The position numbers and the translations under genes are program-made. This document shows positions 34,974 to 46,690 of a stretch of DNA of 64,000 nucleotides, piece by piece. This stretch comes from Sepioteuthis lessoniana. Lineage: Eukaryota > Mollusca > Cephalopoda > Myopsida > Loliginidae. Positions within the stretch are counted from its first letter, which is position 1; every line of letters starts with the position of its first letter. Below the pieces are notes generated by a model. The model made no database searches, was not told the DNA's origin, and saw nothing but the letters and a program-made list of their open reading frames with translations. The stretch lies in contig OY757904.1 of NCBI GenBank assembly GCA_963585895.1, positions 164,231,471 through 164,295,470 on the forward strand, written 5' to 3'.

Positions 34974-35712
34974 CGACCTAAAAAATCACTCGATTAGTCC
35001 CGGGCCTAACTAATAAAACAACTTTTAGGCAAAATTCGACTTTATTCATCAATATAGTCTCCTAGGGTGATACACTGATTCCAACGCTTCTCGAACAATT
35101 CGATGCCTTTTTATAGAACGATTTGTCTTTGGCATCAAAATACCTCTCAGTTTCCGAAATCATTTCTTGTCGACGCGTTGTTGTATTTGATCGACTGTGA
35201 GCAAATGCGGCACTCACTTTGAACATAGCTTTCTCATTGACAACTGTTCGGTGAATACACAGCATTTTGATATCTTCAACTCCTCTACTATTTCACACAA
35301 CTTCAATTTACGATCGGCCAAAACGAGTTTGTTGAGTTTTTTGTGTTTACTGCGACAGCTGCCGAATTTGGTCGACCTGAGCGTTCAACATTATTTGTTT
35401 CTATACGACCGCGTTTAAAGTCAGCGTACCACCTCTTAATCGTTGTTTCCAACGTAACAGAGTCCGAATAACACTTATCAAGCCATTGCTTTGCTTGAAC
35501 AGTATTTTTCCCCATGAGAAAACAATGCTTTATCAACACACGAAATTCAGATTTTTCAATTGTTTTGAAAATTTGCAACAATAGCTTCACTTAAATATCT
35601 GTATTTTGTGAACTAATTGTCTGATCGAGCTCAAATTTTGACACGCGCCATTTGAAGGTTAGCACTTTATAAAAATTGTATGGATTTTTTTAATCAGAGG
35701 CACCATATATAT
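34974..35712 (-). mobile_element. Internally deleted mariner inside Gypsy A
   Basis: The minus frame at 35303-35590 carries the N-terminal mariner region (HCFLMGKNTVQAKQWLDKCY, IKRWYADFKRGRIETNN). The frame at 35062-35265 and neighbouring sequence carries the C-terminal end (RYFDAKDKSFYKKASNC). The catalytic core is missing. The right end (GGTGCCTCTGATTAAAA on the minus strand) and a diverged left end near 34974 would make it about 740 bp. Gypsy A sequence (integrase, then RNase H) continues on either side. Confidence 0.75.
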
Positions 35713-38700
35713 GTTTATTGAGTGATGTGTTTTTCATTCATGTCAGACTCTGTGATGTCTGACTGAGAAGGTTCAACAGGTAGTATTTTTAGGAGAGCTC
35801 GCAAAATGGCTACTGCGTTGCGGGAGATTGTATCAGAGGCTCTATTTCGTTTCCCAGAGCAGTCCTGTCTCATAAACTGATAAACCTGCACCTTAAGGGT
35901 TTTTCTTTTAGCCTGAATAGTCTTTGGTTTTGGATCTTACTTAGGTCCCTATCACCAAATAATCCTTTTAGTGGTTGGTGATCTGTAGTCACTATGAAGT
36001 GAGGACAACCCATGACAAACATGCGGCATTTTTCCAATGCCGATGCAATTGCTGCTGCCTCGCCTTCGATTGACACGTATCTGCGTTCGGCATCGATACA
36101 GAATCTTCTGCCGGCAAATATCAGGCGCCAGCCTTCAAGACAGCAGACCAAAGCTTTATCAGTGGTGCATGAACAAGAAGTACATTCTTTCTTTGCTCCA
36201 GTCTGGAGCGAGGCAGGTGACACGATCCTTTTCAAATGTAGCGATGCAATTCCAGACTTAATCAACTATGACCTGTTTGAAATGTTGGAATGCAGCTTCG
36301 AGGCTCCACGCGAAGTGCGAGTCCCGTTTGTCGAGATCTCGGAAGGGGAGCATGACTGGACCCAGCGAGTACGCCTAGGCCACTTGGTAAACTAGTTCAA
36401 ACCATGATCTGACATCAGTCAGTGTCCTTGGGATCGGAAAGTTTAATATAGCCACCAGCATGGACTCGGAAGGGGACGCTCAAGAGGGCGATATCTGGAG
36501 GCCTCCGAACGTCACTACATCCTGGCAAAACTAGAATTTGTCCCTGCTGAGTGCGATTCAATTTTTTGCACTATGGAGCACGAAATCGGAGGTGTGATAG
36601 AAGGCTTCTTCGATATTTGAGTCGTAGAGCAGGGTGTCGTCTAAGATCTTCACTGCGGGAAATATTCTTTATTATCTCATCGTACCTCCGAGTATAGGCA
36701 TCTCCAGATGTAAAGTATCATTGGGGCATCCTGAGGTACATGAATATCCCCCATTCTGTGATGAAGGTTGTTAGCGGCTAGGATTCTTTATCTAAGGGAC
36801 GGAGTGGTATTCATCAACAGCGTCTGTTTTCTTTTGTTTAGGTGGCACTTGTAGTACCAACTGGAATGGAGACTGTATGTTGTGCTTCCCGTTTGCACTG
36901 GGAATTTAAGTGTTAGTAATCTATGGTCCTTCGTGGCTTACTGTTTTTCTTGATAGTAATGACCCTCGTGCTACAACAATCAGCAGGCATGCCAACTGGG
37001 ATTATGATGCCCCTTTTCACGTCTTCTCAAAGGGCCTGTCTTTGAAGTGGAAAGGCACAGGAATTAGATTATATCTGGCTTTAGGGATCGCTCCCTCTTT
37101 AAGGTGGACATGGACAGTGGGACTAGACATGGGTGGGAATGCCCCAGTGTTTTTAAATGCCATTTTGGCGAAATGCTCGAAGAGTCAATTCTTGAGCCTA
37201 TTAATGTTTGTTTTTGTCGGGGGAAACGGAAGGGTTTATGCCTGTTAAGGGTATATATTGTGTTGCGACATTTTCTTGGGTTGGTAATGCCACTGCAGCG
37301 TTTAGAAAATTTTCCGGCAGTATTCCAGCGTCAATTCAGGTTGCTTTGCTGAAGTAAAGCCGCTGGATTTTTTTTGCATATATAAAGGACTTGTTTAGTT
37401 CTTCTCCCCTGAATTAAGAATTTCACCCTGATATACGAGTATGAAGCCTCCTAAAGCCCGAACGACTTTCCTTGATAGGATGAAGGAGTTCATTGTGAGC
37501 CCCATATTCATTAGGTACTTAAGTCCCCAAGGCATATGGTGGCTTCACTGTCGGGAAAGATCGTCATTTTAGTGCCATGGCCACAGGGGATATCCTCAGC
37601 ATGTCTGGGATCAGGTTTTGGTGAGAACGGGATTTCATATGCGTCAATTTTCATTATTTGGTTTGTCTTTTCAGATGTGTACGTGCCTATTGTTTAGTTG
37701 AATTTGATGTGGGGGATGAGTGTGTCCATGGTAGCTTCATAAGTCTCTAGCCTTTTTATGACAGCCGGTCGAGGCTTCTTAGCCTGGCACCCCCACCCCG
37801 GAAGGTGGTCAGGTTTCCCATATTTGCTGCATTTTTACCACATGTTGGGCATTTTACCAGTCGGGAGCCAGTTCCTGGGACGTCGTGCTGGTGACTGCCG
37901 CAACCTATGCAAACATGACAGCTAGTTCGGCACCGCCATTGCTGTAGTCAGGGTAGGTGCTGCTGCGAACATTTTCTGTATTGGTTTGTGAGGTATTGTT
38001 TTTCTGCCAGTAATGTGTTGACATTCGGGCAATGGCTATGTCTGAGATGCTGGCCATTAGATTTTGGTTTCGTAATGCAGATTCGAATGCTTCAGCACAG
38101 CGAACGTTCTGTATAAAGGATTTAAGGGTTCCAGCCTTGGCCAGTAGATCGGTTTGGAGTGCATCATTTGCTATTCCCCTGATGAGTTGGTCTTTGATGT
38201 ATATGTCCGAGAGCTCATGCTCACACGAGGGACATGTAAAGTCACAGTCCAAGGCCGTAGCTCTGAAGAGGACGAGGTCGCTCTGTATCCTCTCATTTTC
38301 GCTCTGCAACACAGAGACAAAACTAAGGCGATGAATAATGAGGTTCAATCTCTGTGTGACAAATGCTTCTACCATCCCAAGTAGTTCGTCTGGGTCAGTG
38401 TTGAAGAAGTCAAGGAGGCTGTTGACAATAGTATTTTGCGCAGCCTCATCGGCGCAATTGCATTGGTGGATATTGGTTTAATATCTAGACATGTTCGTAA
38501 TCTTGACGAAGATATCCCAATCAATTGGGAATTTTCTAAGTTACTGGGGGGATCATTTCAAGATTGAACTAGGGAAGCTTGACTACTGGTGCTTTTGTAT
38601 AGGTCGTCTGGGAGGCGGTTTTCTTAGCCGGCTTAAGGATGCACAAGGCTTCTTCTATTGATGTGATTCCCAGCTCCTTTAACATCGATTGATCCAGCAT

Positions 38701-38842
38701 CTGTAAGCTCTCCTTTGTCAGCTTCTCGTCAGCGAACTTTGTTGCATGGATTTTGGCTGAGTCGGCGAAGATCCTTGCTTCGATGAGTTACTGTTCTCAA
38801 ATTTCAGGTTTCATCAATCCTGTTCGCAGCGCCATATTGTGC

Positions 38843-38995
38843 TTGGTAGGTGATCAAAATCAGCAATTAGTCGCGTTGCAAGCTGAGTCAATTACCGAAT
38901 GGGCTCTGAAGAAGGAGAATTATTTATGGCACGTTGCAGCATTTCCTTGTGCACACGTAGGCAAGTTCCTTCCCTGGATTAAGATTGGTTGCTGA
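38843..38995 (-). repeat. LTR direct repeat of Gypsy A (5' copy, aligned part)
   Basis: The counterpart of 33261-33420. Immediately inside it on the minus strand is a TGGCGCTGCGAACAGG block that looks like a primer-binding site. The outward continuation is broken by the 39020-40231 insertion. Confidence 0.7.
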
Positions 38996-39019
38996 GCTAT
39001 GCTTGGACATTATATATAT

Positions 39020-40231
39020 TGTGACTTGGCATAAAATATTTATCCCAAGACGGGAGTTTATTTTTCGCCCGTGTGAAGTCGGGGCAGTGTGGCACTTGAT
39101 CCCTCGCAAAATAAGTTCCAGTTAAGATTCCTTCTTCGGGCACATGGGGAACTGGCAGATAATGTGGGGGTTAATTTGAGGCTAGACTGACCGCAGCTGG
39201 CAAGGGGTTTCCATTTTTCACGTTCACACACACCCACCAGACCACTTCGTCTTCCTACCCCAAGGATAATGGAAGATGTGGGCCTCTAGGTTTAGATATA
39301 ATATTATTATTTATTGTAGTCGACAATTCCAATTTCCCGTGTTATATTTTTAAAGGCGAATAGGACATTTAGCGAGAATAAAGCGAATGAAGCTGAAAAA
39401 GAATATGCAAAAAAGGCAACTCGACAGTCAAATACCACAACGAATAAGTTTCGACATGGGGAGACATTTAAAATATAACAAGGTTTTTAATACATGCGGA
39501 CACAAACACATATTTAACGTGCCGGCTATATTACCAGCAGACAATATCAAAATACAAATGACTTTCTTCCTTATTCTTTTCTTTCTTCCTTCTTTAAATT
39601 GAGAGAGAGAGAGTATGTAATTGCAATACTTAGGAAGGGTGGAGGGAGAAAACTGTTTTACGGTGTACTTAGCTTTTTCGATGGATTTCTTCGCAGAGTA
39701 TTTTCTTTAACAGGCTAGCAGGATTCTATGGAGCGTCTACTATCTCTTGTCCAAGAGTTCTATTTCGCTTTTTCACCCGGAGTTTTGGCGACAGTGTCAA
39801 CACATCTTGTCACACCAACTGCTGTCCTAAAACTGAATTCTTTCTTCCTATTTCCTCTGGCGAAAAACGTGCTACTTCCGCTTTTGGGTTCTGGCCCTAA
39901 AACTTGGCCTCTTCTTCTTCTTCTTCTTCTTCTTCTTCTTCTTCTTCTTCTTCTTCTTCTTCTTCTTCTTCTTCTTCTTCTTCTTCTTCTGTCATGCTAT
40001 TCCTTCGGGCTACTATCCTGACCTCTGTATATCCCCTTCTCTGTCAACCAACTTGGGGTTAGTTCAGGTAGCTTGACCTCGATTCGTTACTTTCTTCAAC
40101 AGGCCGGCCGAAGTTGACCTACATTCCTTATTCCTCCTTTTAACGGTCAGTCTTTGAGGTCTGTCAATTCAAACACGGAGGGGTAGGGGAAATTTCTTGT
40201 TTCTCTCCTCTCAGTGGCAGACCACGTGACA
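39020..40231. mobile_element. Possible solo LTR, 1.2 kb, inside the Gypsy A 5' LTR (fossil)
   Basis: The segment begins TGTGACTTGG and ends CACGTGACA, is flanked by TA-repeat DNA on both sides, and separates two parts that both resemble the 3' LTR of Gypsy A (38843-38995 and 40232 onward). TG...CA ends and no coding region suggest a solo LTR of another family. It contains a (TTC)n array at 39909-39990. The target duplication cannot be judged within TA repeats. Confidence 0.4.
39909..39990 (+). repeat. (TTC)27 microsatellite
   Basis: An uninterrupted CTT/TTC array of about 82 bp. Confidence 0.97.
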
Positions 40232-40429
40232 ATATATATATATATAAGCTTTTGTTTGGGACTGTAGTTATAGCCCGTTTTATTTTTGTTTGACAGCAGG
40301 ACGCTCGCTGTACCCTTCGCTCACTAGTTAGTCTGCTAGTTAGAACGTGAAGCATTCTAAGGCAACTGCGAACGTTTATTCCCAAGAGAAATAAATTATG
40401 TCGCAGCAATCTTACAGGTTTTCTTCTTC

Positions 40430-42790
40430 TCTTTCTTAGTTCTAGTCGTATTAATTTTTTCTCTCGCCTACCTCATAAAAATCACCCCCTTACTGGTTGC
40501 CTCCGCAACTATGGAGGGGTTATCTAAACATACCCCGGCGACAAATAAGGCCGTCCAACTAGTCAAAAGCCACCAAACCAGCAGTCGAAACCACTGGGAG
40601 TAGAGTCATTGACTCTGCTGAACTAGGTACAAGTCAGGGATCTCAATGCCTTTTCAGTGATTCCACCACTAGGGAGCGTGGAAGGCAGAAAACAAGATCT
40701 TCACAAGCAAGAGACCAAAGTTTTTCTCCAGTAACCCTCTTTGGAACCAACTGGTCTTCCCAGCCGACTTCTCTGTCTCGTGATTCAAGTAAAATTGACG
40801 CCGAAGAGCCCGGCTGACAATCATTCACCCTCTGCCTCTCCGGAGTTATTGGCCTCAGACACCTAGAGACCGAAAGCAAAGGACCCGGAAGAGTATGAAA
40901 GGGATAGGGTAGGTAAATACGCCCAATACTTTCAGGGCAACACTATCCTCCCAATCCCTGAGGTTACGAAAAGTTTGGAGCCAAGAATCCTTTCCTTGGT
41001 CATCACGGGTTTAAGGACCAAAAATTGGACGGACTCAGGAAGGAAAAATTCTATGACCTTCTCCAGACGTGTAGGATTCCATATCGCTACTTCTGTAGGC
41101 GGAATTATGCAATATGGGATATTCTGCTACCCATAGAGGAGCAAGCTAAGAAGCTAGCCGAGAAGATCATAACAACCAAGTGCTATAAACTCCAACCCGA
41201 GTATATGGGTACGAGACGAATCAAAGTTACAGTTTACAACTTACCCATAAACTTACTGGAACAAATGTTTCCACAGAGGAAGCACCAGTAGAGCCCATGG
41301 ATACTTCACTCTCGGGAACCCAAAAGAAACTTTGGAACAGTGGAGATGAAATCCCCACGAGAGCTATGAAAATAATCCCCCCCCCAAAAAAAAAACACCA
41401 CAGTCGCCTCTGGGCAGGCTCCTAAGCACACAGAAAACTTCCACACCCAATCCCTTAAAAAATCATCCAGCTCTCGCACACATCTTTCCCTCCCCAGTCC
41501 TTTCTTCCCAGGCGTTCTAAATCTGAGCTAAGAGAGAGAATAAAAACTGCGAAATTCTGGCAAAGAGCAAGATCAGCCTCGACGAAAAAAAACAAAAAAA
41601 CAAAAACAAAAACAAAAACTCAATCCTCATGCTCCACAAACAGGGCTGAGACCAACTTAGACCACGCGCCCAAAAAACCTCTCCTGCCACTAATAAAATT
41701 CCAGAAGGTTTATGAACAATTAGTTGTTAATCAATACAACTACAGGGGTGCACCCATGGTGACCACCTTCATCCGTTCGGCCGGCAGCTGCACTCATAAA
41801 GTATGGCAGTTGGTGGATAGGGTCAGTAAGGTTGATCTGTATGTATGGCTGGCAGAATTGGAGCACCCACCTTAAAGAAAATGCAAAATTTTTGTTTGGG
41901 CCGGGTCCCGATTTATGTTCATCCTTGTTTCTACAGAGGGATAAAGATGAGGTTTCCTTTGGATGTCGGACGACTGTTCAGAGATGGCTGAATCACAAAC
42001 GAACTGGGCACCGGCTCGCTGAGGCAAGCCGTTGGCTACCTCACCTCCAAGTATTTCCGATCCATCGTTGACACTGAATAGGTAAGTGGGTCTGAATGAC
42101 TTTAAACCTTGCTAGTTTGAATGTAAGGGGGACTGAGGGATCCAAGCGTGTGTGTGCGCTTGCTTGGTGAACTTTCGAACCTCTGTATGACTGTTGTTGC
42201 AGTGCAGGAGACTCACTTCACTTGCACAGAAGATTGTCAGGTGCTGGAGGGCAATTTTGTGGTTTTTCAGGATTTGGCAGCCGCTGCAGCGCCGGGGTCT
42301 CTCTGTTAGATGGAGTCATCCTTAATACGATTGTCAATCTTGTCTTTGCAGATGACGGGGCCGGCTGGTTGTAGCCCAATATCGATGGTGAGAGACGCTC
42401 CTTTTCCTAACGGTTAGGGTCGTTTCTTGACGATCCGAAACGGTTAGTTTTAGTGGGTGATTGGAATGCAATCCTTGATCCCAAGTTAGATAAGGGTGGG
42501 CGCGGTGCTAGTGGGGCGGATAGGTGTGATAGCAGCCTGATCGGCCGAGCACGATTTGGTTGAAAAGTTTCGTCTGGATTACCTAAGGCGGGAGATGTGG
42601 ACCTGGCTAAGTGATTCGCCATCTGGTCAGATTCGGACTTATCTTGACAGAGTGTTAGAAGAGCTGATAGTGATTTCGTTACGCGTCCCACGTTGCACCA
42701 GAGAGAGTAGACTGACCATAAACTTTTTTGGGTCAGTCTGCGGCTAGCTAACAGGCCTAGTCTGGCTGGCAACAGAAAGTTCAATACATT
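40430..42790 (+). mobile_element. Tx1-type LINE, 3'-truncated copy
   Basis: The 5' UTR ends in GCAACTATGGAGG, as in the minus-strand copy at 52323-57802. ORF1 starts at 40511 (MEGLSKHTPATNKAVQ). A later ORF1 frame, 41025-41291, has FCRRNYAIWDILLP, the counterpart of FCRRTFATWDVLLLS in the other copy. ORF2 begins at about 42096 with the endonuclease start (LNLASLNVRG). VQETHFTCTEDCQVLEG follows at about 42204 and VGDWNAILDPKLDKGGRG at about 42456-42510. Sequence is lost near 42780, before the RT domain. Several frameshifts are present. A C-to-A tract lies at about 41377-41395. Confidence 0.85.
41025..41291 (+). pseudogene. Tx1-type LINE ORF1 fragment (88 aa)
   Basis: It reads MDGLRKEKFYDLLQTCRIPY and then the conserved FCRRNYAIWDILLP block. 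The other copy has MAGIKKETFEELLKSAGIQC followed by FCRRTFATWDVLLL, so both derive from one ORF1 family. It is part of the nucleic-acid-binding ORF1 product and is closed by a frameshift at its end. Confidence 0.75.
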
Positions 42791-43685
42791 TAACCAGGAC
42801 AGACAGTAAACTTCAATAACCACTGTCACTAGTGAATGTTTCTCACATCCCTTACGATCTGACTATTCACACATATCGAATCTATTTGGAAACCTTTCAA
42901 CACACAACAGTGTAGTGATTAGAATATTCGCCACTCATGGGACAATTCAACACGCCACATAACTACAGATCAATATTCCTACAAACACTTGGCGAGTTTT
43001 CTGTTAACTTTTGTGAAAACTTATTTAAACTATATTTAATTCTTCATTACTGAAGTATTGTTTTTAATACTACTTAGCTCGTACTCTTATTTTTATTTGC
43101 TTTTCCTGTTTAGCGTCACTAAGTAAAATCAACTTCCTTTATTCTTGTCCAGTAAGCAATTCCAAACTTAGCCTCACGCAACATTCCACAGAGGCGTCTA
43201 GACAGAGCAAAGCAGCTGACCATGAAAATATTTTACTGACTTCTACTGCTTGGTGACTAGAATTGAGTCTGTGATAAACCTAAAAACATTTCCACAAATT
43301 GTTAACACCTATATATACATATATATATACACTCATAAAAATGGTGATTGATTGCAAGCCATTCATATTTTAATATTTTGTCATTAACGGTTAAATGCTG
43401 ATTTTGTGGAGAAAATACAACTTTTCGTATATTCATTTTGTAAACTGTGGGAATGTCATGAAACTGCTCGCACGAAGAAATATGTTGGGAAAATGTTTGA
43501 TTTAAGAAATATATCATGTCAGTATTTATCAACCTGAGTTTAGTCTGGCATAAGATTACAGGAGTGGGACACCCAATGAGTAACAAACTGAATACAATAA
43601 TAATAGTCTACTAAATAAAATTGTCATCCATTAAAACATGGCAAAGCACCAAAAATGTTTCATTAGTTGATGTGAACAGAACAGG
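42791..43685. other. No gene recognised
   Basis: AT-rich DNA. A box A-like stretch (tagtgattagaatattcg, about 42915-42932) hints at a SINE scrap, but box B is not convincing. Confidence 0.5.
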
Positions 43686-43689
43686 TGGT

Positions 43690-44095
43690 TGAGGCAAAAA
43701 TTATTATTATAATCATTTTACTCATTTGAGAGTTTATCCCACCAACGTTAACTGATGGTTTTCCGCTGGATTCTGAGTGACAGCAAGTCTCCTCAAGTCT
43801 CCTGGACTCTTCTTTGTATTCTGGCCGATCTCAACAATACTGGAATTTAGATAGTTTCCAATCGCCCTCTCTAATCTCCAAGTCCTCCCGTCCTTGTACC
43901 AATCCTTTCGTGACTGTGTACTGAGCGCACCAGTTACAATTAGTATCACCATCACTTTCATGTTCCATAGTTTTTTCAGTTCTCTAGCAAGGTCTAGGTA
44001 CTTTTCTCTCTTTTCGCTTCACTTCAGTTTTACCCTGTGGTCAGCCAGAACGCAAAAATCCACTATTTGGCAGGTTCTCTTTTTTTTTTTTTTTG
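43690..44095 (-). mobile_element. R2/HERO/NeSL-like LINE, 3' end, scrap 1
   Basis: The minus frames give KIVDFCVLADHRVKLK, EKYLDLARELKKLW and MKVMVILIVTGALSTQ. These match the C-terminal restriction-like endonuclease region (IVDF holding a catalytic aspartate) and the following conserved GALGT-type block. The sequence ends in SPGDLRRLAVTQNPAENH and an ATT-rich tail near 43700. It is 5'-truncated and is the mirror partner of the scrap at 44192-44556. Confidence 0.7.
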
Positions 44096-44191
44096 CATCA
44101 CTAGGTCTGGTCGTCTGGCCGAGATTAGATGGTCCGTTTTTCAATCAAAATCCCAAAGAAAGTTTATCATAGAGAGTGTCAGTTAAAAAAA

Positions 44192-44556
44192 GAAAAAAAA
44201 AGAGAACTTGCCATATAGTGGATTTTGCCACTCCGGTCGACCACATATTGGAAATAAAAGAAACCAAAGAATCCTTGGAGAACTGAAAAAGCTTTGAGTC
44301 AAGGTAATACCAATTATAGTTTGTACGTTCAGAACGTTTCCCTGGAGTCTGGAGAAGAGACTGGAGAAACTGGAAATCAGTGGAAGAATCGAAAACATCC
44401 AGACTATAGCATTGCAGAGATCTGCTAGTGTACTCAGAAAAGTCCTGGTGACCCGAAGAGACTTTCTGTCACTCAGACTCCAGTGAAAGACCACCAACAA
44501 AGCCTGACGAGAAAAACTCGCAAGAAGAGAAGTAATAATAATAATAATAATCGAAT
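44192..44556 (+). mobile_element. R2/HERO/NeSL-like LINE, 3' end, scrap 2 (inverted)
   Basis: It covers the same portion of the element as scrap 1 but on the + strand: KIVDFATPVDH, then LEKRLEKLEISGRIENIQ, SASVLRKVLVTRRDFLSLRLQ and a (TAA)n tail at about 44534-44551. Scraps 1 and 2 point away from each other around a 96-bp spacer, forming an imperfect inverted repeat of about 350 bp per arm. Confidence 0.7.
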
Positions 44557-44639
44557 GCAGCAAATGAGCTCAAAGAGAATATAAGACTAGACACGACTGG
44601 GTGGGCAAGGAGATTTAAATTTGACCAGACGAACTGTAA

Positions 44640-45300
44640 TGAGTTTTATTATTATTATCATTTTTTTTTTTACTTTTTCGTATATTTTTTGAGTTCCTAA
44701 ATTTGTTGTATCAACGCAGTCCTCAATGTTGGCGAGTCCTCTCCCTCCTTCTTTTCTCGATACATAGTGTATTTCTCTGTCATCAGTCGGGTGTAAAGTC
44801 TTGTGTATCGCTATCAATATCCTTGTTCTATGGCCTATCAGTCTGAGTTCCTCCCTTGTCCATTTTAAGAAGAGTTCAGTGTTTCTTACAAGGAAGATTA
44901 CCCAGATATTCTTTCCTTTGTTTAGATTTTGGTGGTCGAATTTGGTTTCGAGAAATTTTCTCGTTCCTCCGAGGTATTTTTTAAAAACTTTTTCTTCTAA
45001 TATTCCAATGTATTTGTAGGTTTTTTTTTCGGCGTAACCCGATTATTTCCTAATTGGGCATATCACTTCCGTTGTTTTTTTGTTTTTTTTTCTTTTTTCA
45101 TTATGGTCTATTTTTCAATTTTAGATAGAGTCTCCCTGGAAGATGTCTCTTTGGATTTAACTCTGCCAGGGTTTGTCCTCCTGCTGTTGGTTCCTCCCTC
45201 CATTTTTTCATTGCACCTGCGATAAAGTTGGAGATTTGTTCTGATATTTTGAACATTTCCTGACATTCTACTATCCATTGTTTGTGGGATCATTTCAGTA
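44640..45300 (-). mobile_element. R2/HERO/NeSL-like LINE, RT-region scrap 3
   Basis: The minus frames give PQTMDSRMSGNVQNI near 45270, KYLGGTRKFLETKF near 44960, ELRLIGHRTRILIAIHKTLH near 44830 and then SRKEGGRGLANIEDCVDTTN. These are the end of the RT region and the connector seen in this LINE group. The GIFQGDSLSP and catalytic ADD portion is missing. The 3' end is an ATT-rich tail near 44640. Confidence 0.65.
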
Positions 45301-45451
45301 TCATTAATATTTGTGAGTTTTTCACACCACTGTTTGCTGTTAATCTTTCACTGGATTCTGAGTGACAGCAAGTCTTTTCAGGTCTCCAGGTCTCCTCTGA
45401 GTATTCTAGTTGTTGTCAACAATGTCGTAATCTGGATAGTTTCGATTTCTG

Positions 45452-45502
<51 letters not shown>
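45301..45502 (-). mobile_element. R2/HERO/NeSL-like LINE, 3' end, scrap 4, with (ATT)n
   Basis: The reverse complement gives PEIETIQITTLLTTTRILRGD and RLAVTQNPVKDYQQTV, the same end region as scraps 1 and 2. An (ATT)n array of about 50 bp (45453-45502) sits at its upstream side. Scrap 4 and scrap 3 lie head to tail on the minus strand. Confidence 0.65.
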
Positions 45503-46690
45503 TCAGCTTTACTTTCGGTTTCTTCACTGGGTCTTTATCCAAGATTTAAGATGAGGGAAGGTAGTGATTTTATGAAGTCTATGTATTTATGTTTTTTTTG
45601 TGGCATCTTTATTATTATTATTATTATTATTGAAAATATTTTGATCCGTGGGAAAGCTAATTTATAGCGGGGCCGTCCTCGGTCAGGAAAAGGTCAGGTA
45701 ACCGTGTTCTGTTTAAATACCCTGAAATTCACCCCAGCTCAAAGACTTTCGGGCACAGTGTGAAATTGATGAACCGCCCTTCCCCTGCTGATTTGCAGTG
45801 CATCATCTTTCAAAGAAAACTTGGTTAGTGAAGCGGCGAATACATGTCTCTTCAGTTGCCAAAATATACAAATGGACCCGACACGAATGGAATAGAAATG
45901 ATGCAGAGTTCATGACTTGTTAAATAGAATGTGTTAACATGTTTCTTTGATACTAAATATTACATTTCACGAATATTGCTTCCATTGCTGGCAGTAGTGT
46001 AAACTCTTGCAATCGAGTAAGTGTAACATTCATTCTTTGATTTTAATGCTTTTCTTGATTGATATTGCATTGGTTTCATATTAATTTTCATATAATCTAT
46101 ATAGCTTCACATTAAAAATTTTCAAGGAAGATAGACATGTTATTTAGAGAGTGCTTCTCCGTGTCCTCAAATGGAAGTCACGGTTCTCAAGCTTTGACTT
46201 CACAGCCTACTCAAAAAAGGGGAGATGTTGCCTTTGAAAGACAACATGTTCTTAGAAGACAATCGATTTGTATCCAATATGTATTTTATTGTGCTGCCGT
46301 TTATGATGATAACAGAGTTCAAAAGAATTAAATTAGAACGAAAAATATCTCAGCGGAGAATAACTGGAAAGTGAAATCGATTTTGATTATATTGTGTCTT
46401 TTGTGCAGCTTTAACATCAAGGTACCTCATCATGGAGTAACGTGTAGCAAACTAGCATATAGATTAATGATAGTAAAACGATTTTAATCCTCACCGAGTA
46501 CTACACACAGTTGACTGTGGGCCAACCTAAGTTTTCTTAGATGCCAGTACAGATATATTACATTTAAATGCACAAATATCATTCGTAAGAATGGTATTTG
46601 GTTTATTCATATATGTAGAGCACCACTGAGGGTGTCAAATACTTATGGTTTTGGACCAGACGAAACTAAGTTTAATTTGGCACACGGATA
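45503..46690. other. No gene recognised; one GC-richer patch
   Basis: A short (ATT)n lies at about 45608-45631. Positions 45650-45850 are GC-richer than the surroundings and could be an unrecognised repeat. No coding or RNA feature is supported. Confidence 0.5.

Larger units (their letters stand above)
33261..40400 (-). mobile_element. Ty3/Gypsy-type LTR element A (fossil)
   Basis: An old, heavily broken element on the minus strand, with more than ten breaks. Parts in order: 5' LTR (about 38843-38995, probably continuing at about 40232-40400 beyond an insertion), primer-binding-site-like TGGCGCTGCGAACAGG at about 38817-38832, gag with a zinc-knuckle scrap (about 37800-38400), protease/RT region (about 36400-37700), RNase H (about 35870-36270), integrase zinc finger and core (about 34300-34960), integrase C-terminal region (about 33640-34190) and 3' LTR (about 33261-33543). 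A deleted mariner lies inside at 34974-35712. The LTR repeats differ by roughly 12 percent by eye, so it is old. It is GC-richer than its surroundings. Confidence 0.75.

Noticed and set aside
38991-39000. gctat at 38996-39000 as the matching target duplication of Gypsy A (gctat at 33256-33260)
   Set aside because: The LTR would have to end there without the expected CA terminus and would lack the part seen at 33420-33543. The match is most likely chance.
39909-39990. A leucine-rich repeat protein
   Set aside because: The poly-leucine run is a translation of a TTC/CTT microsatellite.
42407-42829. A 140-codon minus-strand gene
   Set aside because: It is the antisense shadow of the Tx1-type LINE endonuclease region, whose + strand blocks (VGDWNAIL) are recognisable.
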